DNA of 64,000 bases from contig CP154956.1 of assembly GCA_039621445.1 (NCBI GenBank), positions 8,493,443-8,557,442 of the forward strand. Direction: 5' to 3'. Below are positions 43,488 through 55,299 of the stretch, piece after piece. Each line of letters opens with the position of its first letter. Positions within the stretch are counted from its first letter, which is position 1. This DNA comes from Euglena gracilis (Eukaryota > Euglenida > Euglenophyceae > Euglenales). Under the pieces are notes generated by a model, which saw only the letters and a list, made by a program, of their open reading frames with translations, was not told the origin of the DNA and did no database searches. A program made the translations under genes and the position numbers.

Positions 43488-44459
43488 CTCCGCGTTGAGG
43501 GCCGGCGGCGGCGCCGGGTGGGGCCAGCCCGCCGACCATGCGCCGGTGGTCCGCCAAGAATGGATATTGGGCATCGGCCCATATTGGCCTCATTGACGAC
43601 CTTGAATTTATCGGGTCTCGAAAACGTGTATATGTAAATACATACATACACACACACGCACATACGCACATACATATCCATGTATGTATATCATGAAATA
43701 TTGGCTTTGTTGGGGGGGGTGACGTACTTTTTTTGTTGTTTCTTGGGCGAATTTGGGATTCTCCAAATCACAAAAATGAGGATATTGGGACACAAAATGA
43801 TCGTGTCGGTTTTATCGAACTTTTAATCGAGGACAGCGGGGTGATACAATCTATCCAAATTTATCGGACCCTCCCTGAACCCAATATCAATATCCCATCT
43901 TTGGTCAGCCCCGCCCTCTGCTTTCAAACAAACAAACAACAAAATCTCAGGAAAAGTCTCCGAGAGAAAATATGGGTTCAATGCGAATTCTTTCGAATTC
44001 GAAATTATTTCCGAGCACTTGGAAAAAAAAATTGGAAAAAAATCCAGAAAAGATCCAGAAATTGCCAAATTTTTGTCAAATATTCTAAAATTTGACAGAT
44101 TTGGCAAATTTGAAACAAAACAAAAAAAGCACGTGGTTTCCTTGTGAAACGTTTCGAGAATGGCCGAAACTCAACTCGCTCGCAGTTTCAGGTTCATGCT
44201 GAAAAATTGTGGAAAGGATCACGAAAAAATTGGCGGGAAACTGCGGAAATTGCGATGGGAAAATGATAGATATCACACCAGCCCCCCCCCCTGCATTCCG
44301 ACCCTTCTGATTGTGGGATGGGGGGGGCAGGCACTGAGCAGCGTAGGACTGTTTCCAGCTGCTGGACGTTCCTCCAGGGCGTCCAACTGGGGGCGGGCAA
44401 CGGCACTCCAGAAGGCTGGGGGGGGGGATTGGGACCACGTCCCAAAAAACAAACAAAAC

Positions 44460-45720
44460 TGTTGCGGTTGAATAAAACCATATCGCAACACTTCGCTTAA
44501 TTCAACACTGCCCATTGCGCATCGTGACCCTTTTGGTACACGAGTGGAAGACGCGTCGTTAGCGGCTTGACGGCCCCGGAGTCCCCCTCCTGTTGACCTC
44601 CATGACTTGGACTCACTGACATGCTCCGCGGGACGGAGACCTTCATGGCCTCCTCCTCGGTCGACCCCGACCGATCCCCCACCCGCCCTCCCCCCAGTGC
44701 TGCCGACCACCCCCATCAGCCTGGGGCGTCCCTCAGCCGCTGGGCCGGAACGGTCCGCCATCACGAGCCGCACGGCAACCTGGACCCGAACCAACTGCCC
44801 TACCGCCCGCCCTCCTTTACCGCCACAGTATCAGCGCTGCATTAGGGCACGCGCTGCCCCGCCCGCGTCGGGTTGGCAGAGCCTGCCACCCACTGTCCCG
44901 GACACCGACATCCTGGTGCCGGTCTACGACTACCCCCTCCATCCCGCGCGACTGGCATTCGCCGGAAGACCCTGGCGGCTGACCTGAGGAAGATCGACGA
45001 CCACCGAACCAGGATGGTCGTCGGTCGCGCGAAGCGATTTTGTCTCCAATGAGGGACATGACCGACGGGAACGGCAAACCCCGTGACGGTTTGTTGGAAG
45101 TCCGGGGCTGTCCGGTCACCCAGAGGGGGAAAAAGCGCGGGGCCAAGGAAAGCCGGGGGGAGAAAAGAAAGACCGGCGGGAGTGGGTGGACGAAAAAGAA
45201 ACGGGGGGGGGGGGGGGCGGTTCGGGAAAGGAAAAGAAAAGAGGCCGGTGAAACGGTCCCAAGACTCAGTTCCTTGCCTTGGCGGTTGTCGCGGGAGTGG
45301 CAACCTAGTACGAGCCCCAGCTGTAAGACCGACACGCATCACGGGGCCCCAGGCTCGGGTCCAAGCTGGCAAGGGCGGGCCATAGGAGTGGCGGAATGAC
45401 CTTCGTTGAACGATAACAAGCTTTTTCGCATCTATCAACCGACCAGTGTCCTTGCTGGCGGTTGTGTCGCGGAGCGTGGCAAACCGCCCCAGCAAGAACC
45501 ACAGAGTCGGGGTGCTCGGAGTACGGCGCGCAAGACTGCCCTGAGAGTTCAGCAACGCCGCTGCTCTGCGGCGACTCTTGGGGGAGGTGGCGTCGCTCCT
45601 CCAAGGTCCAGAGGTGGCGGCCGTGGGAGAGCGGGCCCCGATCTGGCGGGTGCCGGCTAGCCCGCGTGCACTGCCTCCAGCCAAGAGGAATTGCTGAAGC
45701 GCTTTGGGGGCAATGTTGAG
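44460..45720. other. GC-rich island inside an intron, unidentified
   Basis: Much more GC-rich and less homopolymer-laden than its surroundings. The left edge carries an inverted repeat TGTTGCG...CGCAACA (44459-44489). Open frames exist on both strands, including a 371-codon minus frame (44842-45957) and a plus frame from 44607, but none shows a domain I know. It could be a foreign element or a fragment of another repeat unit. It does not look like rRNA to me. Confidence 0.4.
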
Positions 45721-45807
45721 ATACAAATTCACCATATTACCCCCGCCGGAAGTTTTATCGTTTGGGGTGGGAACAGGCACCCACAAAAACCCAACCCAAC
45801 CCACCAC

Positions 45808-45886
45808 GTCCTGCAGCCGGCCGCCGCCCGGCCGCAGCTTGGCATACCGGAGCTGCTCCCGCAGCAGGTCCTGCGTCCGGCCCAGG
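45808..45886 (-). CDS. Candidate exon 6 of the split gene
   Basis: Reads LGRTQDLLREQLRYAKLR, then PGGGRLQD to a GT donor at 45808/45807. The acceptor AAAAAAG (45887 on) lies in the T/A tract of the element tip at 45883. The phase matches the donor ACCAG-GT of exon 5. The GRT residues are encoded by the same 8 bases that end exon 5. Confidence 0.72.
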
Positions 45887-46894
45887 CTTTTTTTTTTTAA
45901 GACTGGGTGCTGGGGGACCCACCCACTTTTGCCCGAAAATGGCCAAAAAAATCGCAAAAAATGCTACCCCCCCCCCCGGGCAATTGTCGCGCGACAAATC
46001 GGGCAGTAAAGGAGGGGGGTGACAATTTTCCGGGGTGACAATTTGGCCGGCACAGAGGGGGGTGACAATTGCCCAGGGGCGTCAATTGCCCGGGGGCGTC
46101 AATTGCCCACTTATGTGAGCCACATTAAATCCAAATGACCAAAACACCATCTGAAACACCAATGAACACGCAAAAATGCAGCCATGGTTGTGATATTGTG
46201 CAGAGCATTTGGTGTGTGACATTTTTCAGCACGTTGCAGCGAAATAGAGGATCAATCGAGCCGTGTCGGCGAAAAGAAAGTTCACAAACATCTTCTGTGG
46301 GGGGGTGACAAATTGGGCAGCACCTAGGGGGGTGACAATTTCCCGGGGTGACAAATTGGCCGGCACAACCAGGGGTGACAATTGCCCGGGGGCGTCAATT
46401 GCCCGGGGGGGGGGGGCTGGTAAGAATAGCACCTTTTTCAAAATTTTCGGCGCCAAAGGAGCCAAAAAGTATATCCCACTCCCCAAAGTATATATATCCC
46501 ACTCCCCTCTGGGGGAACCCCCTTCGGGGGGGCTCGGCCAGACCCACCCACCCCACCCCACCGCCCCTTCCCCCCGGGGGTCCAAGGGGATGCCTAACAA
46601 GCGGTGCCGGCACCGCTGGGGCACCGCTTGGCACCGCTGGGACAGGAACCCATGGAATAATACTGAGGGAAAAAATTGCGGGGATTTCCCATAAGGAAGC
46701 ACGAAAGCATCTCGTTGTGACATAAACATTTGTGGCCATCAAAAAAACCTGTATTGAACAAAAACACATGGAAAATTTTTTGCAAGGGTTCCCCCTAAAA
46801 AAAAAAGAAAACCTTCCGTCCCAGCGGTGTCAAGCGGTGCCAGCGGTGTCGGCACCGCTTTTTAGGCATCACCTAAGACTAAAAAAAACACCTG
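45883..46894 (-). mobile_element. hAT-like element forming a whole intron (introner-like)
   Basis: On the plus strand it starts CAGGC-tttttttttttaagactggg and ends cctaagactaaaaaaaaca-CCTG, with the identical octamer GTCCGGCC immediately outside both ends (45875-45882, 46895-46902). Tip sequence and body (cccacccacttttgcccg; ttcggcgccaaaggagcc; gtatatcccactcccc; cggccagacccacccacc) match the MITE at 37967-38240. On the gene strand the right tip provides CAG-GT and the left tip an AG. Splicing there keeps the frame and adds five codons relative to an empty site. Another MITE is nested inside. Confidence 0.85.
45967..46417. mobile_element. Nested MITE with gggcaattgtc / gacaattgccc units
   Basis: Starts TA-C11-gggcaattgtcgcgcgac; ends ggggtgacaattgcccggg, ggcgtcaattgcccgg-G10. 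Inner copies of gggtgacaatt...cggcaca occur on both sides (46017-46105, 46308-46405). It splits the hAT-like element between atgcta and taagaatagcacc, segments that are continuous in 37625-37645 (aatagcacc). Confidence 0.75.
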
Positions 46895-47002
46895 GTCCGG
46901 CCGCAGAGTGCGTCCGCCTCGTCGTCCTTTGCCCACTGCCGCCGCTTGCTGTCCAGCACGTGCAGCGCCTGCTGCCGGCGGTCCGACTGCCACCACTCGT
47001 CC
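46892..47002 (-). CDS. Candidate exon 5 of the split gene
   Basis: Reads WWQSDRRQQALHVLDSKRRQ, WAKDDEADALCGRT. Acceptor GACGAG (46996-47001) and donor ACCAG-GTG (46892/46891). The donor is made of exon ACC plus the CAG-GT tip of the inserted element. Shares GGACGAG (46996-47002) with exon 4. High GC3. Confidence 0.74.
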
Positions 47003-47103
47003 CGCCACGCTTGGCGGCCCCAGCCGGGGACCTCCGGTGCGGGCGACGCCTACCAACCGACTTTACAACCCCCCCCCCCAAATAACACCCCCCCCCCAAA
47101 TAG

Positions 47104-47552
47104 AAGCCCTCCAGTCTGAATGTAAAAGTAGCGGAAGTAGTGCAACGGCAGGATTCCCTGCAGTTGCAGTTGCAATCCGACATTGGCAGTATTAACACAG
47201 CCATTGCGGGTTTGCACCAGAGCTATTCCGCACTTTCCCACCGAGTTCCTGACGTTAGCGGTGTTCAAACGGCTATTGGGGAGCACCAGACCCGGTATGC
47301 ATCGGTGTCTATTAAAGTAACGGAAATGCAGTCTATGCCTGCAGGTTCCAGTTCCTGGATCCCGAGAACCCTGGTTTCAAAGCATTTTATGACAAAATGC
47401 TCACGAACAATCAGGCAACCTTGCAAGATTTCTGCACTAGCCTATTACGGCTTGAAGAATCCTTGAATCGGAATGCCCGATTCACGCAGGGTGAGATTAC
47501 TAGGTTGGATGAGCGAATTTCCGTGTTGTTGGATAAGCCACAACCGGGATAG
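47104..47552 (+). pseudogene. Decayed gag fragment of a Ty3-like element
   Basis: LQSDIGSINTAIAGLHQSYS and LSHRVPDVSGVQTAI match the repeats QQDVGNIEASLTKLHTRYAE and VAGRIPDVTGIHTAI of the gag at about 7.7 kb. After a frame change, KMLTNNQATLQDFCTSLLRL and RLDERISVLLDKPQPG match EMRAENHQIMQGFCDSL and its continuation at 7.5-7.4 kb. It ends at TAG 47550-47552. Plus strand, opposite to the host gene, in the intron between exons 4 and 5. Confidence 0.8.
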
Positions 47553-48149
47553 ATATTATTAAATATGAATATATAAACATGCATATATGACCTGCTTCTT
47601 CCTGGACCTCTCACTCGATGGCAACCTCTGTCCTGCCAGGGGGTGATGCTTGTGATGTGATTGATGCAGCTTCTTGCTACTATTGGGATCGGGACATCGT
47701 CACCAAAGTGTCCTCTAATCGGGAAACACTTCGGGACACTGGGGTGATGAAAAAAAGAAGGGAAGACAGGTAAGAGTCCCTACACAACACAGTCTGCAAT
47801 GGGGGGGGATGGGGAGCACGAGTCGCAAGTTAGGGTCAAATCTGCATTTAAGGAAAGCCAATACGACACTTCATGTCGGGGGGGGGGGGGGGCCGCAACA
47901 TGAACCCTCAAAAAGTGGGATGCAAAAACATACACTCACAAAAACACAAAAAACGCAAGAAAATGAAAAATATGCAAAAAATACAAAACTTTGCCAATAT
48001 CAAAAAACACAAAAAAACCCGCAAAAAGCCCATTTGTTCGCCCCTGTCCCCCCCTGTTCATGTCCACCTCCACACACCACCCCATCCGCGCCCCGTTCTC
48101 CGAACCTTCCCCCCGAGGCGGGGGTCCCGGCTGCCCGGAAGCGGTCCTG

Positions 48150-48242
48150 CTCGTCCAGGGCGGTGCTGGGTAGGACCTCCCCCTCGTACCGCGGCGCCAG
48201 CGCCAGCTGGTCCAGCTGCTTGAGGTTGGCCTGCACCTGCTG
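48150..48242 (-). CDS. Candidate exon 4 of the split gene
   Basis: Reads QQVQANLKQLDQLALAPRYE, GEVLPSTALDE. Acceptors GATTGAG/GAGCAG (near 48240) and donor GGGGAG-GTCC (48177/48176) keep the phase; the block stays coding-like to 48150. High GC3 and helical at the start. Confidence 0.7.
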
Positions 48243-48342
48243 CTCAATCGCTGCAGGACCGACACGGAGCCCAAAGCCCTTTCCCACACAATCCCAGGGG
48301 GCAGAGACACACACACCCAAGCGCACATGGACACAAATGAAC

Positions 48343-48529
<187 letters not shown>

Positions 48530-48946
48530 ATGAATGATTGTGCCAGGGTGTCAGCCGAGAAATCTTGAAAACTATGGGTGGCTTTACCTCCTGGTGGGGG
48601 GTTCCGCACCCCCAGGGCTTAAGGGAATCTGGAAACCCTCTGGGTGGTGGGCAGGATCGACAACCTCCACACAACACAGAGGAAACTGCACAATTTTGGT
48701 TGATTTCCTTTGAAATCCCATCAAAATGGGGTGCGGACTTCAATTAAGGGGGGGTTAAGGGTTGACCCTGCTCATTTAGATGCCTTTTTACGTCTTGCAA
48801 CACAAAATGACCAAAAACACCCCCAAAATGGAAACCCTGGAAATGCATGTTTGGTTGGTCAGCTCAAAGGCCACAGCGCAAATATCTCGGGAGGGGAAAA
48901 AACGGGCAGTGTTCGGCATAGTCGGTGGCGGTCCCCTCTCCTTCAC

Positions 48947-48990
48947 CTTCGCCCCGGCCTCCTTCTCCTTCGTCTCGATGTCCTGCAGCT
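48947..48990 (-). CDS. Candidate exon 3 of the split gene
   Basis: Very short block: LQDIETKEKEAGAK, with donor GCGAAG-GTGAAG (48947/48946), a near-consensus site, and acceptor CCACGCAG (48989 on). All-charged helix. It joins in phase to exons 2 and 4. Short length makes chance more likely than for its neighbours, but the frame, bias and splice sites agree. Confidence 0.62.
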
Positions 48991-49855
48991 GCGTGGAGTA
49001 TGCCGGGGGTAGGGCCCGCCAAGGGAACGACCGTCAGCCTTTGCAATCCGAGTGGACGGTTTATTGCAAATCACAAGAGGTTTTGGTTGGGGGGGGGGGG
49101 TCGGGGGGACCAACTTTTGGGAGGGGCAACTTTTGATCGAAAAAAATCGGTGCTACGCACCCCCCCCTTTGGACTCCCCCCCACTGGGTCTCAAGCCTCA
49201 AATAGCCTCTGCAGCCTCTCAAACAAGCGTTTAAGTGGGGAAGGGGCACTTTCCTGGGACCAAAATCAGCACAATTATTATGCAAAACCTTTTGATTTGG
49301 CCTTTGCTCTGAGATCCGGGTGGGGGGGCAGGCTGGGTAAGGTTACCCCCACCTCCGCCAACCGGGGGCTTCAGGAAAAGCAGGTTTGTGCAGGGAAGAA
49401 AACCACCAAGTGGCTTTCCACAAGGCAGGCTTGCTGGACTACTGGCTGAACCCCCCAGAGGAGGCTCAACTAAAAATTTCACAGGCAGAAAACAGAAGGG
49501 TTGCAGCCCCCCCTCTGGGGTTCTGGAATATGGTTGACGGGGGGGGGGGTTCATGTCAAACGGTCTCCTTTCAGCCAAAAATGGTAGACAATATGAATTC
49601 ATGGAAAGGGGGGAAATAGGTCTTTGATAGATGACGGAAGAAACCGTACCCACCGGAGGACCCTGGTCTCTGCCCGCTGCAGCAACTCATGCACATATGC
49701 CGTGGGGATGGGTGTGGTCGCGGGCCGGACTGTGCCGGAAACAGGAGCCTGGCAGTTTTTCCCCAAGAACTGTTTTAAGTAATTGTCAAAGTATTCTCAC
49801 TGCCTGGAAGGAAAAATTCACAGCCAAAACACCAACCGGTTACACCTGAACAACA

Positions 49856-49883
49856 GACACACCACGCACAACACACAACACAC

Positions 49884-49936
<53 letters not shown>

Positions 49937-50026
49937 CACACACACACACGCATCACACACACACACACACGCGCATCACACACACACATCACACATCACA
50001 CACGCACACACACACACACACACACA

Positions 50027-50071
<45 letters not shown>
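49856..50071. repeat. (AC)n microsatellite with tcacac interruptions
   Basis: AC tract with repeated catcacac variants at 49935-50035. Confidence 0.97.
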
Positions 50072-50072
<1 letters not shown>

Positions 50073-50487
50073 CCTCCACGTGCTTTGCCAAATTCCACAA
50101 AAACACCACACTGATGCACCGCAAGAAAAACAGTCCGGCGAACACCCAGGATGCACACCGCAGTTCGGGTTCACCGGGGAAACAGCAACAAGGGCAGCAA
50201 AGGTCCCGTTCCTGTGCCGCTTTTTTTGCGTTTTTTTCATTACCAGGGGGGGGGTCCCGGAGTTTCGACGTGTGGAGCCCATTTTCCGGACCCCCCATAA
50301 ACACCATGTTTCGCCAAAGCCCAGGAGTCACACCCCCAAAAAGAGAATTTTGCTCATTTTTTGCACTCTCTTGTCGCCATGTTTTCAAACCCCCCGGAGC
50401 CACACTGCCAATATAAAAAAAAACGTTCATTTGCACACATGCACAAACCAACATGAAAAAGTTTAAGTGCAGATCCGGCCGCCTAAA

Positions 50488-50629
<142 letters not shown>

Positions 50630-50795
50630 CATACCGCACACATAGACAGACAGCACACGGAGGCACAAACCAGCTCACATACCGTTCAATGCTGCGAACC
50701 TGGTGGGCCACTGACAAGTCATTGATGAGTCATCCACCAGCTTCAAAACCACTTTCACCTTTGGCTGCCGGATCAGCCACCACAGCCCGGGACAC

Positions 50796-50915
50796 AGCGT
50801 GAGTGCCGCTCAGCTTCTCCGCCGCTGCGGCCAGCCGCTCCTGTGCCTGGCCGAACGGCGCGTCCAGCGCGGCGTCCAGGCTGTTGCGGTGGCGGGCCTC
50901 CTCGAGGGCAAGCAC
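50796..50915 (-). CDS. Candidate exon 2 of the split gene
   Basis: Reads VLALEEARHRNSLDAALDA, PFGQAQERLAAAAEKLSG. Acceptor GTCTGAG (50916 on) and a GT after CACGCT (50796). Shares GCCCTCGAG (50901-50909) with the end of exon 1, in phase. Ala/Leu/Glu-rich helix with strong GC3. Confidence 0.74.
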
Positions 50916-51054
50916 CTCAGACAAAGCGTGGTGGAGTTGTCGGAAACAGTCGGATATGGCGAGAGGTGTCCGGAACCTTCGGGATTTATCGCGGTATGGC
51001 CAGGGATGGCGGGGAATTGTTGGGAATTGTTGGGAACATAGATTAACTTAGTAC

Positions 51055-51535
51055 CCGGAAGGCACCCAGGCCTAAACCCACCCACCCACTTGTTTTAAAA
51101 ACCCACCCACCACCCACGACCCCGGGGGGGTGGACCATGCTTGTGCTTACCAACTGGGGGGGGGAGGGGGGGTGCTATAGGGTGCCTGCCCCTAGCAGGC
51201 ACACCCCCCCCCCGGGGGGATAGGGGTCCGGGCCGGACCCAGAAAATTTTCATTGAAAATGGCCGTTTCCGGGCCCCCGGCGCCTTCGGCGCCGGGGTCG
51301 GAGGGGGGTGCCTGCTGGGGGCAGGCACCCCCCGAAACCCTACCCCCCCCCCCGGGGGGGGGGTCGGATCGGGTGCTATGGGGTGCCTGCCCCTAGCACC
51401 CACCCCCCCCCGTAGGCACCCGACTAAGCACAAGCCTGGGGTGGACCCACCCACCCACCCAACCACCCAAAAACCACCGAAAATTGGCTGAAAACCCTTG
51501 AAATTTTTTTCCGGCCTCGCTTTCGGCTGGGGCCC
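51055..51535. mobile_element. G/C-run element in intron 1
   Basis: Inverted sides: aggcctaaacccacccaccc ... gcttgtgcttaccaactgg on the left, ccgactaagcacaagcctgggg ... acccacccacccaacc on the right. Inside are gggtgcctgcccctagcagg units (51180, 51385), C9/G8 runs and the hairpin ggcgccttcggcgcc near 51280. It looks like one element nested in another. Confidence 0.65.
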
Positions 51536-51660
51536 ACCCCACCCCACCCCACCCACACTCACACTTAACCCATCCCCTGGGGACACAGTGTTAAATGCAC
51601 CTGTCGTCAGGAATTGTTGGGACGTGTCAGGAATTTTCAGGGATTGCTGGTTGGAGGAAC

Positions 51661-51729
51661 TTGCTCGAGGGCGGCCAGGAGGGCGGTGAGGGGCGTGAGG
51701 TCCCCAGGCGCGTCCCCCACGGCGAGCTG
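51661..51729 (-). CDS. Candidate exon 1 (first seen) of the split gene
   Basis: Reads QLAVGDAPGDLTPLTALLAA, LEQ. Acceptor GTGCTAG (51730 on) and donor GAGCAA-GTTCC (51661/51660). High GC3. No ATG is in frame, so the true start is further right; a possible start block is at 56025-56117. Joins in phase with exon 2 either by GT-AG or through the shared 9 bases. Confidence 0.62.
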
Positions 51730-51934
51730 CTAGCACACAGCCCCCTGCCCAGGGAGCTGTCCCTATTGCCTCCACTGCCATCACCCCCTCCAAATAATGC
51801 GCCCCAGCCGATGCTGACCGATTTGATAAACATACACATCTCTAAAAAAAAAAACTCAGAAAAATTGCCAACATGTTCATATCTGATTTGTAAATTGACC
51901 AGCATGTAATTTTTCAACACACCTCCCCCCGAGA

Positions 51935-52085
51935 CGCTTGGCCTGGGTAATGATTGGAGGTAAGGCCAGGGGGCCGACCTTTTGGGGGCCAAGTTTGCAT
52001 GTTCGGAATTGTGGCGGCCATGTGCAAAAGGCCAACTTTAGGGGGCCAAGTTTGCATGTAAGGAGGAGGGGGGCCCGGGGGGAGG
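51935..52085. mobile_element. Short repeat with gggggccaagtttgcatgt units, copy 1
   Basis: Two ggggccaagtttgcatgt units flank gcggccatgtgcaaaaggcc. The same arrangement is at 63548-63668. Confidence 0.7.
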
Positions 52086-53279
52086 TACTCTGTCTCAATT
52101 AACACCAGTCCGTCCACAAAAAAGGCAAGCATGGAGCCGTAAAAACCTAGGAGGGGGGCAAATAACTGCGGGGCTTACCTGACAGTTTACCTGTACCTGG
52201 CAGTGTTCTGGGCATATGGTCTCTCTTTCCCTTGATTCCCATTCATGACCTTGACTTCAGGGCTTATGGCATCGACTCTGACGCAAGGCGCCCCTCCCAA
52301 CCCTCAGGTGTGGCCGGAAGTCAAAAGCAGATTGAATCGCCTCTCGTTTTTCATTTCTCGGGTTTTCTTTGGGGTTGGTGCTAGTATTCTAGGCCCTGCA
52401 TATCAAGGAAAAGGAAGCATACTTACTCATCCCAGGGATGGCTGTTGCGCACTTTCGTAGAACAAAAAAGGATTTAACAAAAGGCTGAAATGAAAGGAAA
52501 TACTGCTTTAAAAGGAAATTTGAATATATACCGAAAGAAATGGAAAAACACACACCATTGGTTTTCCTTCAAGTCCACAACAGCTTGACTGTTGTGGACA
52601 GTCAAGCCACAACAGACTTGTGGCTTGTTGTGGCTTGACAACAACAACAACAAGCCACAACTCCACATGCCAGAGGCTGACATTTTCATCAATGCAGAAA
52701 TGTATACAAATATATTGCAAATATATTTATATGTGTACAAACATTGCAAACATAAACCCCCCAAAAATATATCAACCCACCAAGTTTCAAAACACTGCAA
52801 AGTTAAAAACCGCCTGGTGGCCAAATACAACTCTTCTTTGGGGAAACACCGACAGGCGCTGTGCCGGCAGGTGGTGGGGGGGGGAGTGACCGAAAGTCAA
52901 CTAAAGCCACGAATACCCTCCTTAGAATGATCCTTGCTGCCAAGTGTTTGAAATCCAGCCCAAGTGCAAAAATGGGGGTTTTATTGCTGGGGGTTTATGA
53001 GCATTTCAAAAAATTTTCCATTTTACATTTATAAAAAAAATAAGATATGTCAGTACTACGAATAATGTGTGTCACAATGGTAAAAAGCAAAAAAAAATAT
53101 CACAAAAAATGAGATGAATTAATGTATGGTTGAATCCTCACCACCACAAAAAAAAACCCAAAAATGAGGAAATTGCCTCCCTCAGGGTCTTGGTCGCTTC
53201 AACAAACACCAAAAAAGGGGGGAAATTACATTTTGCTATCTGACTAACTTTCTTCACCACAATTGCACAACATAAACCC

Positions 53280-53690
53280 CCATTTAGACCGACCCCCCCC
53301 GTTTACATCGATCCCCCAGAAAAAGCAGAAGAAATCCATCTAAACTGACACCCCCCCCCCCATTTACACTAAACTCTGGGAGGAAAAAAAAGCAGAAATC
53401 CATTTACACCGACCCCTTCTCTTTGCATCCGGTGCACAGCAAAAGAAAGCACAAAAAACACAAAGAGGTCGAAATAAACACAAAAAGAGCGTTTAGGCTA
53501 ACTAGCATCTACCTTTTGGCGAAATATGAACAGATGGCAGTTGTTTATTGGGATATGCGCGCACGCTTTGCCCCCCCCCAGTCGAATATCTTCCGACCCC
53601 CCCCCCATTTATACCGACCTCCCTCGGATTTCAAGAAATGTGAAATCGACATACAACCCGTCAGTCAGTGTACATGGGGGGGTTACCTAA
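53280..53690. mobile_element. Repeat region with catttacaccgacccc units
   Basis: Direct repeats of tttacaccgacc with C8-C12 runs (53283, 53351, 53410, 53600), aagcagaagaaatccat twice, and gatttcaagaaatgtgaaa shared with 36310. Confidence 0.6.
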
Positions 53691-55299
53691 AACGGACAAA
53701 TTGTTTGAGAAAAGATTCAGAACATTCGGTAGTCAGCAGAAGGGTTGGCCCCTCGGAGAGGCTGAAGCCAGCCATACCATCAATGTCTGTTTTCGCCAAG
53801 CACCAACAATCCTTCAAACACATATCCACATGCAGAAATACCAAATCATGAAGATGGTGGCTTTTTCATGTTTAGCCCTCTGCGGACCAAAAAGCAACAA
53901 TGCTCAATAAGTACAAACTCATGGTGCCTGCAGAGCAAGCAAGCTTTAGGGAACCAATTTGGCACACATAAGAAAGGGGAGGGGCCAAACTGAAAGAGAA
54001 AAAGACATACATCGAAGGGGCTTCTTCAAAAAATGACTCTTTTGGGCACAGAGGGAGGGCAAAAACCTGAAACCTGAAACGCCAAAGTCAACACCCAGGC
54101 ATGAGGTGTTGTTGGCGGCTTGGATGTCTCCAGCAACTTGATTGGAGGGAATTTCCCGGTCTTCAATTGCCGAATGCAGGGCTGTCTGAGGAAGCCTCTT
54201 GGGGGGCAGAAAAATCGTCATTGAATGCCAACAGATGTGGTGTCAGAAAATCCTGTTTGGACACAAAATACGGGTGCATCCAAACAACAGTGTTGGCAAC
54301 CCTCAACCTCACCCAACCAGGGTTGAACAGGAAAGGCTGGTGGGGGTGAGTGGTCAACAACCCCCCCCCCCACTCACTCTTGTTCTTTGCAAAAGAAAAC
54401 AAGGCGCAAATAGAATGTTCCTTTGGCGCCGAAAGAAAATAATAATAATAAACCAAAAAACGGCCCTGGAACAATGGGAAGGGGTGGTGGGAGGGAGGTC
54501 AATCCCCCCAACGCACCCATAGGGTTACCAGGATTCCCATTCAGCCCTGCCCAGGGCAGAACGGGAAGGCCTGGTGGGGGGGGGGGTGGTCGACCCCCCC
54601 CCCACCCGGGGTGGGGGGTGGTCGACCCCCCCACCCGGGGTGGGTTGACCCCCCCCCACCCATCACAGCATTTTCACCGATTTCGGGAAAATGGGGATTT
54701 TGGCCAGAAAATTTTTTGAATTTTTTTTTTAAAAAAGAACCCAAAACACATGATTTTTTGATGGAAAACCACATTTTTTTCACAAAAAAATCTCAAAAAA
54801 TTTCAGGGTTAAAAATTGGTACTTTTTAGGGGGGGGTGAAAAAAAATGACAGGTCAAAAAAGTGGACAAAGTTTTGGCACAGCCAAATTTTACTTACATT
54901 TTTTCTCGTTGAAATTTTTTGGACTTTCAATGGCATTTTTGCTTTAAAAACCTCTCAAAATCAACATTTTGAGAAAATGTCGAATTTTTGGAAGGTGTGA
55001 AAAAATGGGGGTTTGGGTGGTTTTGGGGGGACCCCCTGTATGGGTCCCAAAATAGGTCAAAAAAACACCCGGCGCCGAAGGCGCCAGAAAATTTTTTTCG
55101 GGTCCAAAAATTGGTGCTCCCGGAAATACGGGAAGAGGTGGTGGGGGGGGGGTCGACCCCCTCCTCCTGGGTGCCTTGGAGTGTCGGCCCAGACAGCCAC
55201 CCCCCCCCATGGTGGGGTGAGCCTTGCATTAAAACTCAGCCTGTCTCGGACCCGGGCCCCCTGGGGGCCTTCAAATTAAAAAAAATGAAAAAAACAATA

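Noticed and set aside
44842-45957. 371-codon minus-strand frame as a gene
   Set aside because: Long only because the DNA is GC-rich. It runs through exon 6, an element tip and low-complexity Pro-rich sequence, and shows no domain.
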